Shown one piece after another: positions 1 to 9,109 of a stretch of 57,019 bases of DNA; positions within the stretch are counted from its first letter, which is position 1; each line of letters begins with the position of its first letter. The translations under genes were made by a program, and so were the position numbers. A model generated the notes under the pieces. That model saw nothing but the letters and a program-made list of their open reading frames with translations, was not told where the DNA came from and made no database searches. Source of the stretch: Bacteroidia bacterium (GTDB lineage Bacteria; Bacteroidota; Bacteroidia; UKL13-3); the NCBI GenBank assembly GCA_023151275.1, contig JAKLJI010000021.1, positions 1-57,019 of the forward strand, read 5' to 3'.

Positions 1-1
1 C

Positions 2-550
2 GATAGCACGGGTGTAAAGCGTTTTGAGAATATGTTGATTGGATTAGAGATTACAGGCATTAATCAAGTTTGGTCAAGTGATATTACGTACTACAAAGTA
101 GAGGACGAAGTCTTCTACCTTACGTTTATCATTGACAACTATTCCAGGCTTATAGTAGGATGGTCAACATCAACTAACCTAACAACAGAAGATACCACGT
201 TGAAAGCGCTAAAAAGAGCCTTGAAGGAAAGGAAATCAGTCAACTTAACAGGTTTGATTTTTCACTCAGATGGAGGGGGCCAATACTATGCACATGAATT
301 CAGAAAGCTGATCCAAGCAAATGGTATTCAGAGTAGTATGTGTGAATATGCGTATGAAAATGGCAAAGCTGAACGGATAAATGGGGTAATAAAGAATAAT
401 TATTTACGCCATTGGGATTGTTCAAACTTTGAGAAGTTAGCAAAAAACGTTGACCGTGCATGCTACAATTACAACATGCAAAAGCCACATAGCGCATTAA
501 AAGGTGTTAGCCCATTTGTTTTTGAACAAAACCTTTTAGATTCGTATTAG
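2..550 (+). CDS. IS3-type transposase, integrase core (5' end cut by the window)
   Basis: This is the C-terminal catalytic part of a DDE transposase that moves an insertion sequence. The frame is open to the left edge, so the true start lies outside the window; the first ATG seen is at 32. The retroviral-integrase-type core is clear. The first acidic residue is in WSSDITYY, the second in HSDGGGQY, and the glutamate falls in the ENGKAERING segment. The MQKPHSALKG segment near the end is typical of IS3 OrfB. No stop or frameshift interrupts the visible part, so it may be active. In IS3 elements an upstream OrfA supplies DNA binding, and it would lie outside the window. The right end of the element is not clearly recognisable. 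It probably falls within the hairpin-rich stretch that follows. Confidence 0.88.
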   Translation, partial: DSTGVKRFENMLIGLEITGINQVWSSDITYYKVEDEVFYLTFIIDNYSRLIVGWSTSTNLTTEDTTLKALKRALKERKSVNLTGLIFHSDGGGQYYAHEFRKLIQANGIQSSMCEYAYENGKAERINGVIKNNYLRHWDCSNFEKLAKNVDRACYNYNMQKPHSALKGVSPFVFEQNLLDSY

Positions 551-591
551 CAAACAAGACCGGGAGTGACGGAGTCATTTTACGGCAAACG

Positions 592-624
592 CAGTTTTAT
601 GGGGCATCGAGCCCCATGAAACTG
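592..624. repeat. Strong hairpin just past the transposase
   Basis: Two 14-base arms, 592-605 and 611-624, pair with one T/G mismatch around the loop ATCGA. The inner arms ATGGGGC and GCCCCAT are perfect. A 12-base direct repeat, GCAAACAAGACC, lies on each side at 550-561 and 626-637. The hairpin could be a transcription stop for the transposase or a structure belonging to the insertion sequence end. There is no T-run, so a standard terminator is less likely. Confidence 0.6.
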
Positions 625-680
625 AGCAAACAAGACCAAAAGTTCGGGATGTATTTCTAGCAATTATTCCCCCGGAAATT

Positions 681-711
681 AGTCTAAAAACGGTCAACGT
701 TTTTTAGGACT
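681..711. repeat. Imperfect inverted repeat, possible insertion sequence end
   Basis: AGTCTAAAAACG at 681-692 is matched, with two single-base gaps, by the reverse complement of the segment at 698-711. The short spacer is GTCAA. The A-run and T-run arms would form an A/T-rich stem that could stop transcription on either strand. It may instead mark an insertion sequence border, but no matching left end is visible here. Confidence 0.35.
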
Positions 712-729
712 CGACACTCGACACAAAGG

Positions 730-808
730 CCAAGGGCCAATAGCTAATGTCTAAGGACCAAGAATTGAAAATCCTTTACACCCCCAAAGCCAATGCTAAA
801 GCCAATAG
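730..808. repeat. 79-bp direct repeat, copy 1
   Basis: This copy matches 991-1069 at 72 of 79 positions with no gaps. Both copies share TAGCTAATGTCTAAG and a longer run from AGAATTGAAAATCC through the C-rich segment to GCCAATAG. The unit contains no open frame of note. The function is unknown, and it may be an interspersed repeat left by local duplication. Confidence 0.8.
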
Positions 809-828
809 TCCTAGCTGTGTTTCCAACC

Positions 829-900
829 CGCCTCCGGCGAGTGACATGATTGTAGAAATAGCAGGTACACATATTCCCCAAGCCTTAACCCCGTAGGGGT
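829..900. repeat. Two short GC-rich hairpins
   Basis: CGCC-TCC-GGCG at 829-839 and ACCCC-GTA-GGGGT at 888-900 are short perfect stems. The CCCCGTAGGGG core resembles small palindromes that recur between genes in many Bacteroidota. That resemblance is from memory and was not checked by search. Confidence 0.4.
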
Positions 901-990
901 GGCATTATTAGCGCATTGACAATGGATGAAGTAACCTGGATGAAAAATGGCACAAATTGCGATTTATTTGAATTTGCTTCAAACCCCAGC

Positions 991-1069
991 CCAAGGGCAG
1001 ATAGCTAATGTCTAAGTGCCTAGAATTGAAAATCCTTTACACCCCCAAAGCCAACGCTATAGCCAATAG
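991..1069. repeat. 79-bp direct repeat, copy 2
   Basis: This is the second copy of the unit at 730-808, with seven substitutions. It ends 20 bp before the stop codon of the OmpA-like gene on the opposite strand. Confidence 0.8.
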
Positions 1070-1089
1070 CCATCGCTTCTTATTTGCAA

Positions 1090-2349
1090 CTACTCCGATT
1101 TCACATGCTTATCAAGCAAACGGTACCAAGGATAAAGCACCATTTCACGCTTTTTGAAGAACAACCAACGTGTGGTCCTGTCTTCGTATTGACCGTTGTA
1201 CCCATAAAACTTTCCATGTTTTAACTCCGACAAATTCATAAATGGTGTAATCAAGGTGTCTTTTTTGTTTTCATCGTTCACCAAGAAGAACCTAACCATG
1301 GGTGGCTTTTGCATGCTAACCGCCCTAAAACTTAGCGTGTTTGAGGTTATTTTCTTTTTGAATGTCCAAAAGAAACGCGGACAATCGTTGTACATCTCTA
1401 CCTTCCTAAGCGTGTATCCACTCACCCTCGATTCAATTTGAATGCTTGTAGTTGAAACAGGAGGCTTTACCAGAAAATCGAGATTTAAGCGAGTGCATTT
1501 GGTTGCTACAATTTCATAATAATCACGTCCGTTACGGTTAACAATTTTGATTTTTACGCCTGGTGCAGGCGACCAAATCCTGCCACCTTGCGCCTCATCC
1601 GAATTGAACAAGGACATGCGTTTGGCATCAGCACAGCTATCGATTACGGGCACATACATAGTTAATGGTTTGTTGAAATTGCATTTACCGCTTTTGCTGC
1701 GAATGGTAATCATTCCTCCAGAAACCAATTGATTCTCATTGTTAGCCATGGTTTGCAATCCCTGCGAAATCATTTCCTGAATCGACAAAGCCTCGGTTAT
1801 TTCCAAATCGCTGGTATCGTTCAAATCACAAACGCTACCTTTTACCAAGGTGCCGTTTTTCAATTCAACCAATGTATCCCCCAGTTTGCAAGTATCTTTT
1901 GGAGCCGGCAAGGGCTTTGGCACAGGCTTAAAGGTTACCACAATTTCAACCCTGCGGTTTTTACTTTTCAGATTCTCTGATACCGAATCATTACCGGCCA
2001 TGTTTTCTCCAAAATAACTTCTGCTAATCAATTTTTCAGAAACACCGGCTTCTTCAAAAAACTCCTGAACAGTTGCCACACGGCGGTCTGATAATTTTAT
2101 GTTGTACAAACTATCTGCATCACTGTCTGTAAATCCACGCAAAATCACGGTCTTAACCAGGGAAACAGGAAGTGTATCTAAAAAGCCCACAATCCGGGAA
2201 TTCTCTTTCTCCGTTAATTCGTGTTTTGCAGATTCAAAATAGAGACTGAAACGTACAAATTGCTCTTTTTCTTTACTTGGATTCGCTTGCTGGGCAAAAG
2301 CCGCAAAAGAAGCCAATAGTCCAACAAATAGGACTACTATTTTTTTCAT
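1090..2349 (-). CDS. OmpA-domain cell envelope protein
   Basis: This 419-residue protein is probably exported and anchored to peptidoglycan. It begins with a signal peptide (about residues 1-20, ending AFAQ). An OmpA C-terminal-like domain follows at about 30-140. The hallmarks visible are the GFTDSDADSLYN segment, LSDRRVATV, and the closing NRRVEI. A proline-rich linker (PVPKPLPAPK, about 142-151) leads to some 265 residues that I do not recognise. There is no N-terminal beta-barrel, so it is not a classic OmpA porin. The C-terminal part is probably extracellular or periplasmic, with four or more cysteines (CKLGDT, CDLND, CNFN, CADA). The gene starts 95 bp downstream of gyrA on the same strand, beyond a predicted terminator, so it is probably transcribed separately. 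The OmpA assignment is firm; the role is not known. Confidence 0.8.
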   Translation of the reverse strand: MKKIVVLFVGLLASFAAFAQQANPSKEKEQFVRFSLYFESAKHELTEKENSRIVGFLDTLPVSLVKTVILRGFTDSDADSLYNIKLSDRRVATVQEFFEEAGVSEKLISRSYFGENMAGNDSVSENLKSKNRRVEIVVTFKPVPKPLPAPKDTCKLGDTLVELKNGTLVKGSVCDLNDTSDLEITEALSIQEMISQGLQTMANNENQLVSGGMITIRSKSGKCNFNKPLTMYVPVIDSCADAKRMSLFNSDEAQGGRIWSPAPGVKIKIVNRNGRDYYEIVATKCTRLNLDFLVKPPVSTTSIQIESRVSGYTLRKVEMYNDCPRFFWTFKKKITSNTLSFRAVSMQKPPMVRFFLVNDENKKDTLITPFMNLSELKHGKFYGYNGQYEDRTTRWLFFKKREMVLYPWYRLLDKHVKSE

Positions 2350-2393
2350 AAATTAATCGATTGGCAAGCAATTTAGCTGCACTTCTTCAGAAT

Positions 2394-2425
2394 AAAAAAG
2401 GCCGGAAGAAAAACTCCCGACCTTT
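2394..2425 (-). terminator. Predicted terminator of gyrA
   Basis: Read on the minus strand, a 12-pair stem with two G/U pairs (2397-2408 with 2414-2425) around an A/T loop is followed by a T-run. It lies 20 bp after the gyrA stop codon. Confidence 0.75.
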
Positions 2426-2444
2426 GCTATTTTTTTGATATTGA

Positions 2445-4988
2445 TTATTCTGTTGGCTGGTCATATTCAGGTTGAACCGAAGCATCTGATTCCGCAATTC
2501 CATCCGGATTCAGGTTTTCATCCGTTGGATTTTCTTCTTCATCGACTCCTTCAATCACATCAATTTTGGCAACCGAAGCAATTTCATCCTTATCGCCAAT
2601 ATTTATCAGACGTACACCCTGCGTTACGCGACCAAGAACACGAAGATCTTTAACCGACAAGCGAATGGTAATACCCGATTTATTGATAATCATAATATCG
2701 TTGCTATCGTCAACGTCTTTAATTGCCACCAGGTTTCCGGTTTTGTCGGTCACATTCATGGCCCGAACACCTTTTCCACCGCGGTTGGTAATGCGGTATT
2801 CTTCAACCTCAGAGCGTTTACCCATACCGTTTTCGCTCACCACCAATACATTGGTTGTACTTGGGTCGGCAATAGAAACCATTCCAATCACTTCATCGTC
2901 TCCTTCCAAGCGGATGGCACGAACACCTGTTGCATTTCTTCCCATTGGACGAACAGTACTTTCGTTGAATCGAATGGCTTTTCCTGTGCGGGAAGCAATA
3001 ATAATTTCGCAGTTTCCATTGGTTAAACGGGCTTCAACCAAATGATCGCCTTCACGCACATTGATGGCATTGATACCATTGGCTCTTGGGCGACTATAAG
3101 CCTCCAGTGTGGTTTTCTTGATGGTACCTTGTTGGGTAACCATGATTACATTGTTTTCGTTGATATAAGCCTCGTCGTTTAAGGTTTTCACATTCAGGAA
3201 TGCTTTCACCTTATCGTCGGCAGGCATATTGATGAGGTTTTGAATGGCGCGACCTTTTGAAGTTTTCTCTCCTTCCGGAATTTCAAACACACGCAACCAG
3301 AAACAACGCCCTTGTTCTGTAAACAATAACAAGTAGTTGTGGTTGGTGGCCATGAAAATATGTTCAACAAAGTCCTCCTGGCGTTTGGCAACACCACGAC
3401 TTCCTCTTCCACCACGGGCTTGGGTGCGGTATTCATTCAATGAAGTACGTTTTACATAACCCAAATGGGAAATGGTAATCACCACTTCATCATCCGGAAT
3501 TAAGTCTTCCATGCTCATCTCGTTACCGCTCATTTCAATCACAGAGCGACGTGGATCAGCATATTTCTCCTTCATTTCAGTAAGTTCATCTTTGATGATT
3601 TTCATTCGCAAACCTTCATCGGCAAGAATTTCGCGCAAGTAATCAATCAACTTCATCAATTCAGCATACTCAGCGCGGATTTTATCTTGTTCGAGTCCGG
3701 TTAAGCGTTGCAAACGCATATCCAAAATGGCCTTGGCTTGAATTTCAGAAAGTTTGAAATTCTCCATCAAACCATTTTTGGCCTCATCCGGACTAGCCGC
3801 ATCGCGAATTAATTTAATAACTGCATCCAGGTTATCCAGCGCAATAAGCAAGCCTTCCAAAATATGGGCTCTACGAAGCGCTTCATCCAATTCAAACTGT
3901 GTTCTCCTTACAACTACTTCATGCCTGTGATCAACATAGTGTTTAATCAAACCAAGCAGATTTAGTGTTTCTGGTCTTCCTTTTACCAAACAAACATTGT
4001 TGATATTGAAGCTGGTTTGAAGCGAAGTGTATTTGTAAAGCTTATTTAGAATAACGTTTGGAACTGCATCGCGTTTCAAATCGTACACAATGCGCATTCC
4101 ATCCCTATCACTCTCATCGCGGATATCCGAAATGCCTTCAATTACTTTTTCGTTGATTAATTCAGCAGTACGCTCAATTAAAAACGATTTATTTACCTGA
4201 TAAGGAATTTCAGAAACGATGATTTGATTTTTACCGGATTGAGTGGTTTCAAAGAAGGCTTTTGCCCGCATGACAATCCTTCCCCTTCCGGTTTCAAAAG
4301 CTTCTTTAACACCCTCATAACCGTAAATGGTACCACCGGTAGGGAAATCGGGAGCTTTTACAAATTTCATCAGCTCCTGAACGGTAATTTCTTTATTGTC
4401 AATAAATGCAATGACGCCATCAATAACCTCACCCAAATTGTGAGGTGCCATATTGGTTGCCATACCTACAGCAATACCGGAAGCACCGTTAACCAAAAGG
4501 TTTGGAATTTTGGCCGGCATTACGGTTGGCTCTTGCAAGGAGTCGTCGAAGTTTGGACGGAAATCAACAGTGTTTTTCTCCAAATCAACCAGCAATTCTT
4601 CGGCTATTTTGCGAAGTCGCGCTTCTGTATAACGCATAGCTGCCGGCGGGTCTCCATCCACCGAGCCAAAGTTTCCTTGACCATCAACCAACATGTAGCG
4701 CATGTTCCATTCCTGCGCCATCCTTACCATTGTATCATAAACTGAAGAGTCGCCATGTGGGTGATACTTACCCAAAACCTCCCCTACGATTCGGGCAGAT
4801 TTCTTGTAAGGTCGGTTTGAGGCCAGGCCCAATTCTGTCATCCCATACAATACCCTCCGGTGTACGGGCTTCAATCCGTCGCGTACATCCGGTAAAGCAC
4901 GGCTCACAATTACCGACATCGAATAATCGATATAGGCCGTCTTCATTTCGTCCTCAATGTTAATTGGAATAATTCTGTCTTCTGCCAT
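2445..4988 (-). CDS. gyrA: DNA gyrase subunit A
   Basis: GyrA is the DNA-breaking and rejoining subunit of gyrase, which adds negative supercoils using ATP through GyrB. At 847 residues it is of normal length. The winged-helix region includes [14 protein letters not shown] (about 37-50). The quinolone-contact segment [13 protein letters not shown] spans about 73-85, and the usual serine (81) and aspartate (85) are both present. The catalytic tyrosine is Tyr120 in [10 protein letters not shown]. The GyrA box that separates gyrase from topoisomerase IV is seen as QARGGRG at about 523-529, so this is GyrA rather than ParC. An acidic tail rich in D, E and N closes the protein. The gene is monocistronic, with its own terminator downstream. 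Confidence 0.97.
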   Translation of the reverse strand: MAEDRIIPINIEDEMKTAYIDYSMSVIVSRALPDVRDGLKPVHRRVLYGMTELGLASNRPYKKSARIVGEVLGKYHPHGDSSVYDTMVRMAQEWNMRYMLVDGQGNFGSVDGDPPAAMRYTEARLRKIAEELLVDLEKNTVDFRPNFDDSLQEPTVMPAKIPNLLVNGASGIAVGMATNMAPHNLGEVIDGVIAFIDNKEITVQELMKFVKAPDFPTGGTIYGYEGVKEAFETGRGRIVMRAKAFFETTQSGKNQIIVSEIPYQVNKSFLIERTAELINEKVIEGISDIRDESDRDGMRIVYDLKRDAVPNVILNKLYKYTSLQTSFNINNVCLVKGRPETLNLLGLIKHYVDHRHEVVVRRTQFELDEALRRAHILEGLLIALDNLDAVIKLIRDAASPDEAKNGLMENFKLSEIQAKAILDMRLQRLTGLEQDKIRAEYAELMKLIDYLREILADEGLRMKIIKDELTEMKEKYADPRRSVIEMSGNEMSMEDLIPDDEVVITISHLGYVKRTSLNEYRTQARGGRGSRGVAKRQEDFVEHIFMATNHNYLLLFTEQGRCFWLRVFEIPEGEKTSKGRAIQNLINMPADDKVKAFLNVKTLNDEAYINENNVIMVTQQGTIKKTTLEAYSRPRANGINAINVREGDHLVEARLTNGNCEIIIASRTGKAIRFNESTVRPMGRNATGVRAIRLEGDDEVIGMVSIADPSTTNVLVVSENGMGKRSEVEEYRITNRGGKGVRAMNVTDKTGNLVAIKDVDDSNDIMIINKSGITIRLSVKDLRVLGRVTQGVRLINIGDKDEIASVAKIDVIEGVDEEENPTDENLNPDGIAESDASVQPEYDQPTE

Positions 4989-5201
4989 TGGTATTTTTTG
5001 ATTTACGCGTTTTTAAACTTTCTCAGGTACACTCCTACCTGAAAAGTTCAAAAATGCATAGCAACGCAAATTAGGGTTTTATTATGGGTTTTTGCTGCTT
5101 AAGATACCCACAGCAAATGATTTTGTTGTGGAAAAACGAGCATACGATTTCTTGATTTTCTACCCAGGCAATTTTGAATTCCTTTTTCCGATATTCGACC
5201 A

Positions 5202-7544
5202 ATGCAAAAATTGCTCGCTTTTGGTCTGGCCTGCCTGCTTGCCTTCTTTTCAGAGGCACAGGTTTCCCGCATGGACATCACCCATTACAACCTGAATTTG
5301 GATTTCACGCAAACCGAATCAAAAACCATTTCTGGGGTTGCCACACTCTCCGGTTTCCCTGAATCGAGTTGTAATTCTTTGTTGTTTGATTTGCTAAAAC
5401 TACCCGTTACCCAAGTTATTTCGGGTAAAGATACCTTGACTTTTTCACAAACCGACTCTACCCTGCTAGTCTTTTTTAATAATCAACTTCAGGCTTCCGA
5501 TTCGGTTCAATTACGCATTAGCTATTCCGGACAACCGCTTGCCGATTCGCGTTGGGGCGGCTTTTACTTCAGCGGCAATTACAGCTTCAACATGGGAGTT
5601 GCATTTAGCGCGTACCCGCACAATTTTGGAAGGTGCTGGTTTCCGTGTAACGACAATTTCATCGACCGTGCCACCTACTCCTTTCAAGTTAAAACAGATT
5701 CGGGCTTTGCAGCCATTTGCAGTGGTAAATTTCTAGGTTCATCAAACAATACCTGGAACTGGAGTCTAAGCCAGCCTATCCCTACATACCTTGCTTCGGT
5801 GGCTGTTGGTAAGTACGCCATGGTTTCTGATGTTTTTGAACCCAGCGGCCGTAAGATTCCGATTATTCTTGCCTCCGAGCCTAAAGATACCCAAAATTTC
5901 ATTGCCTCTTTTACCAGATTAAAAACTGCAATCTCCTGTTTTGAAGAACGTTTCGGCCCCTATTTGTTTGACCGTGTTGGCTTTGTGGGTGTTCCTTTCA
6001 ATTCGGGAGCCATGGAACATGCCGCCAATATTGCATACCCCTTGTATGCCATTAATGGAAACAGCCAGTTTGAAACGCTAATGGCTCATGAACTTTCGCA
6101 CCATTGGTGGGGAAACTTAGCCACCTGTAGCACATCTCAGGATATGTGGCTGAACGAAGGATGGGCAAGCTTTTGTGAAGCGTTGTTTTTGGAGTGCGCT
6201 TATGGCGAAGAAGCCTATCAGGCCGATATTGCAGACAAACTTTTTGAAGCCTCCAGGTGGGCTCATGTACGCGATGAAGGCCATAGAGCCATTTCAGGCG
6301 TACCTCCTTCTTTTACCTACGGAACCCATGTGTACACCAAAGGTGCTTTGATGGTACATAACCTGAGGGCAGTTATGGGCGACGAAGATTTTTTTGCTGC
6401 TTGTAAATCCTATCTACAGAAATTTAAATTTAAGGATGTAACTAGCCTTAACCTCAGGGATGAATTTCAGAAATTTACGAACCTGAATCTGCAAGACTTT
6501 TTCAATGTGTACATTTTTGCCCCAGGTAACAATTGCTTAAGCATTTCACATTTTTCGGTTAGACCGGGAGATGCTGTCAATTTTATCGATTTGCGGTTGC
6601 GTCAACATGTTACCAAAAAGCCGGGTTTCTTTTCGGGAATCCCATGCACCGTTCGCTTGTATTCTGCAAGCGGAGCTTATATGGATTACAGCATTCGTCT
6701 GAATGGTGAGGTTTTGGATACTACCTTATTATGCAATTTTGATTTTTACCCTGAATTTGCACTTATCAACCCCAACTTTGATTTTGCCTTCAATCAAACC
6801 TACGAATTGAAAACCATCAAAGGAACCGGAGTTCAAAACCTACCGAATGCCTTATTTACCTGCACGGTTCAAAGCAATTCAGATTCCACCTTACTGCTTG
6901 CCGAACATTATTTCACAGGGCCTAACAAAAACGAATTTGCAATTCCGGGTATTGCTTTTTCTGCCGAACGTTTTTGGCGGATTGATGGAAATTGGAGTAG
7001 CGATTTTAAAGCAACAGCCTTTTTTAATTACGATGGTTCAAGTCCGGTTTCAAAAAATGGCGGTGGCCTCGACAATGAATTGATTACTGGTTCGGAGGAC
7101 GATTTGGTATTGTTATACCGTCCACGTCCGGATACGAATTGGGTTCGGGAAACCAATTTAACCTTTCAACCCGGCTCAAACAAAACTGATAAAACAGGCA
7201 GATTTTGGGTAAATCAACTCAAAAAAGGAGAATACTGCATGGGTATATTGGATGCAAAAGCTAGTATTCAAAACATCAAATCAAGCCAGAACAACTTGAG
7301 AATTTTTCCAAACCCGGTAAACAATAGCTTCACGCTTGAATTGCCGGAGCAGCATTTGAGCGGCAAACTGGTCATTTACAGCATCAACGGAAAAGACTCA
7401 GGCCAAATCATGCAAAGCAGGGATTTCTCTAACAACAATACCAAAGCCATCAACCTGGATTGTAAATCATTGCCAGCTGGAACCTATTTGGTTCAATGGA
7501 CTTCAGGCAAGCAAGTTCTAAAAGAGAAATTTATCAAAGAGTAG
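5202..7544 (+). CDS. Secreted M1-family metallopeptidase with T9SS tail
   Basis: A 780-residue exported aminopeptidase-like enzyme. The signal peptide covers about residues 1-20 (ending SEAQ). The M1 catalytic core shows the exopeptidase motif as GAMEH (269-273) rather than the common GAMEN. The zinc site is HELSH (296-300), with the third ligand at Glu319 in LNEGWA. An immunoglobulin-like region follows, and the last 80 or so residues form a type IX sorting tail beginning RIFPNPVNN. The protein is therefore expected to cross the outer membrane and be released or attached to the surface. It probably degrades peptides for nutrition. Its 3' end overlaps the convergent gene at 7534-8943 by 11 bp. 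Family and export route are well supported; the substrate is unknown. Confidence 0.9.
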   Translation: MQKLLAFGLACLLAFFSEAQVSRMDITHYNLNLDFTQTESKTISGVATLSGFPESSCNSLLFDLLKLPVTQVISGKDTLTFSQTDSTLLVFFNNQLQASDSVQLRISYSGQPLADSRWGGFYFSGNYSFNMGVAFSAYPHNFGRCWFPCNDNFIDRATYSFQVKTDSGFAAICSGKFLGSSNNTWNWSLSQPIPTYLASVAVGKYAMVSDVFEPSGRKIPIILASEPKDTQNFIASFTRLKTAISCFEERFGPYLFDRVGFVGVPFNSGAMEHAANIAYPLYAINGNSQFETLMAHELSHHWWGNLATCSTSQDMWLNEGWASFCEALFLECAYGEEAYQADIADKLFEASRWAHVRDEGHRAISGVPPSFTYGTHVYTKGALMVHNLRAVMGDEDFFAACKSYLQKFKFKDVTSLNLRDEFQKFTNLNLQDFFNVYIFAPGNNCLSISHFSVRPGDAVNFIDLRLRQHVTKKPGFFSGIPCTVRLYSASGAYMDYSIRLNGEVLDTTLLCNFDFYPEFALINPNFDFAFNQTYELKTIKGTGVQNLPNALFTCTVQSNSDSTLLLAEHYFTGPNKNEFAIPGIAFSAERFWRIDGNWSSDFKATAFFNYDGSSPVSKNGGGLDNELITGSEDDLVLLYRPRPDTNWVRETNLTFQPGSNKTDKTGRFWVNQLKKGEYCMGILDAKASIQNIKSSQNNLRIFPNPVNNSFTLELPEQHLSGKLVIYSINGKDSGQIMQSRDFSNNNTKAINLDCKSLPAGTYLVQWTSGKQVLKEKFIKE

Positions 7545-8943
7545 AATCCACTAGAACGCGGAAAACCTGAACTCCATCCTGACTTTCAAACTTTCCTATG
7601 TAAATTCCGTTGCTTTCCGGTTTAAATTGAAAAGGTATTCCGGCTTCCAAATTCCGCTCAACAAGCAAAGCGCCTTTGCTATCGAAAAGCTGCACCACAC
7701 CCGGAATTTGGCTAATTACCTGAAATGCATTTCCAGCTGCAACCGGATTGGGATAAACACCCAAAGTGGAATTGATTCTTATTTCTTGGTTTCCTGTGGC
7801 TAATTCCCGGGTTGTAAATTCAATGGGTTCAGAAAAATCACCACAGGCATTGCCTTGATGAATAGCTTTTAGTCGGTAACTGTAAGGCCAGTTTCCGTAT
7901 AAGGTGCTACAATCAACAAAAGTATCCGTAACCAAGGTTTCAAAATTGGTAAATTCCCAGCTGCCAAAACGAGCAACCTGAATATAATAGGCCCAGGCAC
8001 CCGGAACAGCATTCCAGGCAAAGCGAATGGATTTCGGGTTTAAATTGGAATCGGCAGGCAATGGAAAAACTGGTGTTGGAGCTTTAAGCGTGTCACGATT
8101 TAGGGCATTTATCCCAAAACCTCTATTGGTTAAATCGTTGTTCATAGCAGCCATTTGTTCCTCACTGAATCGGCTTTGGCAAGCATCCGATGAATAACTC
8201 ATGTATATGGAACTATCCGGCTTGAAAAACTGTCCGGTTGGATCTTTTAAGTTGTAGGACAAAGGGCAATCCCAGCGGTTTGAAACGTAATCGGCTTTGG
8301 TATCGCAAAACCCATCTCCTGCATCACGGCAATTGCTTCCATCAAGCTTTTCGGTAAATGAAATTCCCGGATCAGAGCCACCTTCCCAACCATAAAAAGT
8401 ATGTGGTAAGCCAAAAAAATGGCCCAATTCATGGGTTAATGTAGTTGAACCTGTTTGCTGACAGCGATTCAAAACAAATACTACATCCACATCGGGAAAA
8501 TAAACACCACACCACTGATTTCCGGTTCCCTGAAAAAAGACATTGACTACCCCAGGCATCTTAAAATCCTCTACTTTTTGATACACCGCGTCAATATCAC
8601 CCCTATACAGTTCATTGTCGTTGATATACTCTGGCAAACCAGCCATGAAAAAATAAAATCCGGTAGAGGTAAAATCCTTATTCAATTCACAAAGTGTATA
8701 AAGCAAGGTTTCGAGTTTGTAATATCCTACCCCCGATGAATTTCCCAGGATATGAAATTGAATTGGAACATAAGTAATCCCGGCTTTCTTTTTGAAACTA
8801 CCCGAATCCAAGTTGCGTTGAAAGCTGCGCAAATTGCTTAGGTCTTTTTCCTCCAATTTAGTGCCGCAAAAATTGCTTTGGGCTTTAGATTCAAATGGAA
8901 TCAGTGTACTAAAGAGCGCAAATAGCAGCAGGTAGTTTTTCAT
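7534..8943 (-). CDS. Secreted M43 (pappalysin-type) zinc metalloprotease with T9SS tail
   Basis: A 469-residue exported protease. The signal peptide is about residues 1-22. The extended zinc motif HELGHFFGLPH lies at 171-181, and a candidate Met-turn, YMSYSSDACQSRFS, follows. This is the arrangement of the M43 cytophagalysin/pappalysin family. A fibronectin-like module follows (about 295-385), and a T9SS tail starts at GVYPNPV. Many cysteines suggest disulfides in the mature enzyme. A TAnnTTTG element (TATGTTTG, minus strand, 8948-8955) sits only 4 nt before the ATG. Together with the neighbouring M1 enzyme it suggests extracellular protein breakdown. Confidence 0.88.
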   Translation of the reverse strand: MKNYLLLFALFSTLIPFESKAQSNFCGTKLEEKDLSNLRSFQRNLDSGSFKKKAGITYVPIQFHILGNSSGVGYYKLETLLYTLCELNKDFTSTGFYFFMAGLPEYINDNELYRGDIDAVYQKVEDFKMPGVVNVFFQGTGNQWCGVYFPDVDVVFVLNRCQQTGSTTLTHELGHFFGLPHTFYGWEGGSDPGISFTEKLDGSNCRDAGDGFCDTKADYVSNRWDCPLSYNLKDPTGQFFKPDSSIYMSYSSDACQSRFSEEQMAAMNNDLTNRGFGINALNRDTLKAPTPVFPLPADSNLNPKSIRFAWNAVPGAWAYYIQVARFGSWEFTNFETLVTDTFVDCSTLYGNWPYSYRLKAIHQGNACGDFSEPIEFTTRELATGNQEIRINSTLGVYPNPVAAGNAFQVISQIPGVVQLFDSKGALLVERNLEAGIPFQFKPESNGIYIGKFESQDGVQVFRVLVDSTL

Positions 8944-8947
8944 CGTT

Positions 8948-8955
8948 CAAACATA
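8948..8955 (-). promoter_or_regulatory. Candidate -7 element very close to the start codon
   Basis: TATGTTTG on the minus strand matches the Bacteroidota -7 consensus TAnnTTTG and ends 4 nt before the ATG at 8943. No TTG is found at the usual distance upstream. If used, the transcript would have almost no leader. Confidence 0.4.
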
Positions 8956-9082
8956 ACCTTAAATAGGCGTATGAGTTTTAATTATGCAAAAATTTATTCC
9001 CTCAAGACCTTGTAAATTTGGATATTAACTGAGTTAGTGGCCATTTAATGTAGGATTGACTTTTTTATGAAGCTTGGTTCTT

Positions 9083-9090
9083 TACATTTG
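9083..9090 (+). promoter_or_regulatory. Candidate -7 element for hbd
   Basis: TACATTTG fits TAnnTTTG and lies 19 nt before the hbd start codon. A second match, TAAATTTG, lies at 9013-9020. The -33 TTG is not at the optimal spacing (nearest at 9056-9058). Confidence 0.55.
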
Positions 9091-9109
9091 CAGCGAAAAA
9101 TTTTAATCC

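Larger units (their letters stand above)
551..1089. other. Gene-free stretch rich in repeats and hairpins
   Basis: No credible gene is seen between the transposase and the OmpA-like gene. The stretch holds a strong hairpin (592-624), a second imperfect hairpin (681-711), two copies of a 79-bp direct repeat (730-808 and 991-1069), and two short GC-rich hairpins (829-839 and 888-900). It looks like a zone where mobile and repeated sequences have piled up downstream of an insertion sequence. Confidence 0.7.

Noticed and set aside
730-1069. CRISPR array
   Set aside because: There are only two 79-bp units 182 bp apart, without regular spacers or cas genes.
2445-4988. Quinolone-resistance change in gyrA
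   Set aside because: The usual serine and aspartate positions (81 and 85) carry the normal residues.
7534-7544. Overlap of convergent genes as a sign of a sequencing error
   Set aside because: Both proteins end in complete T9SS tails, so the 11-bp overlap is natural.
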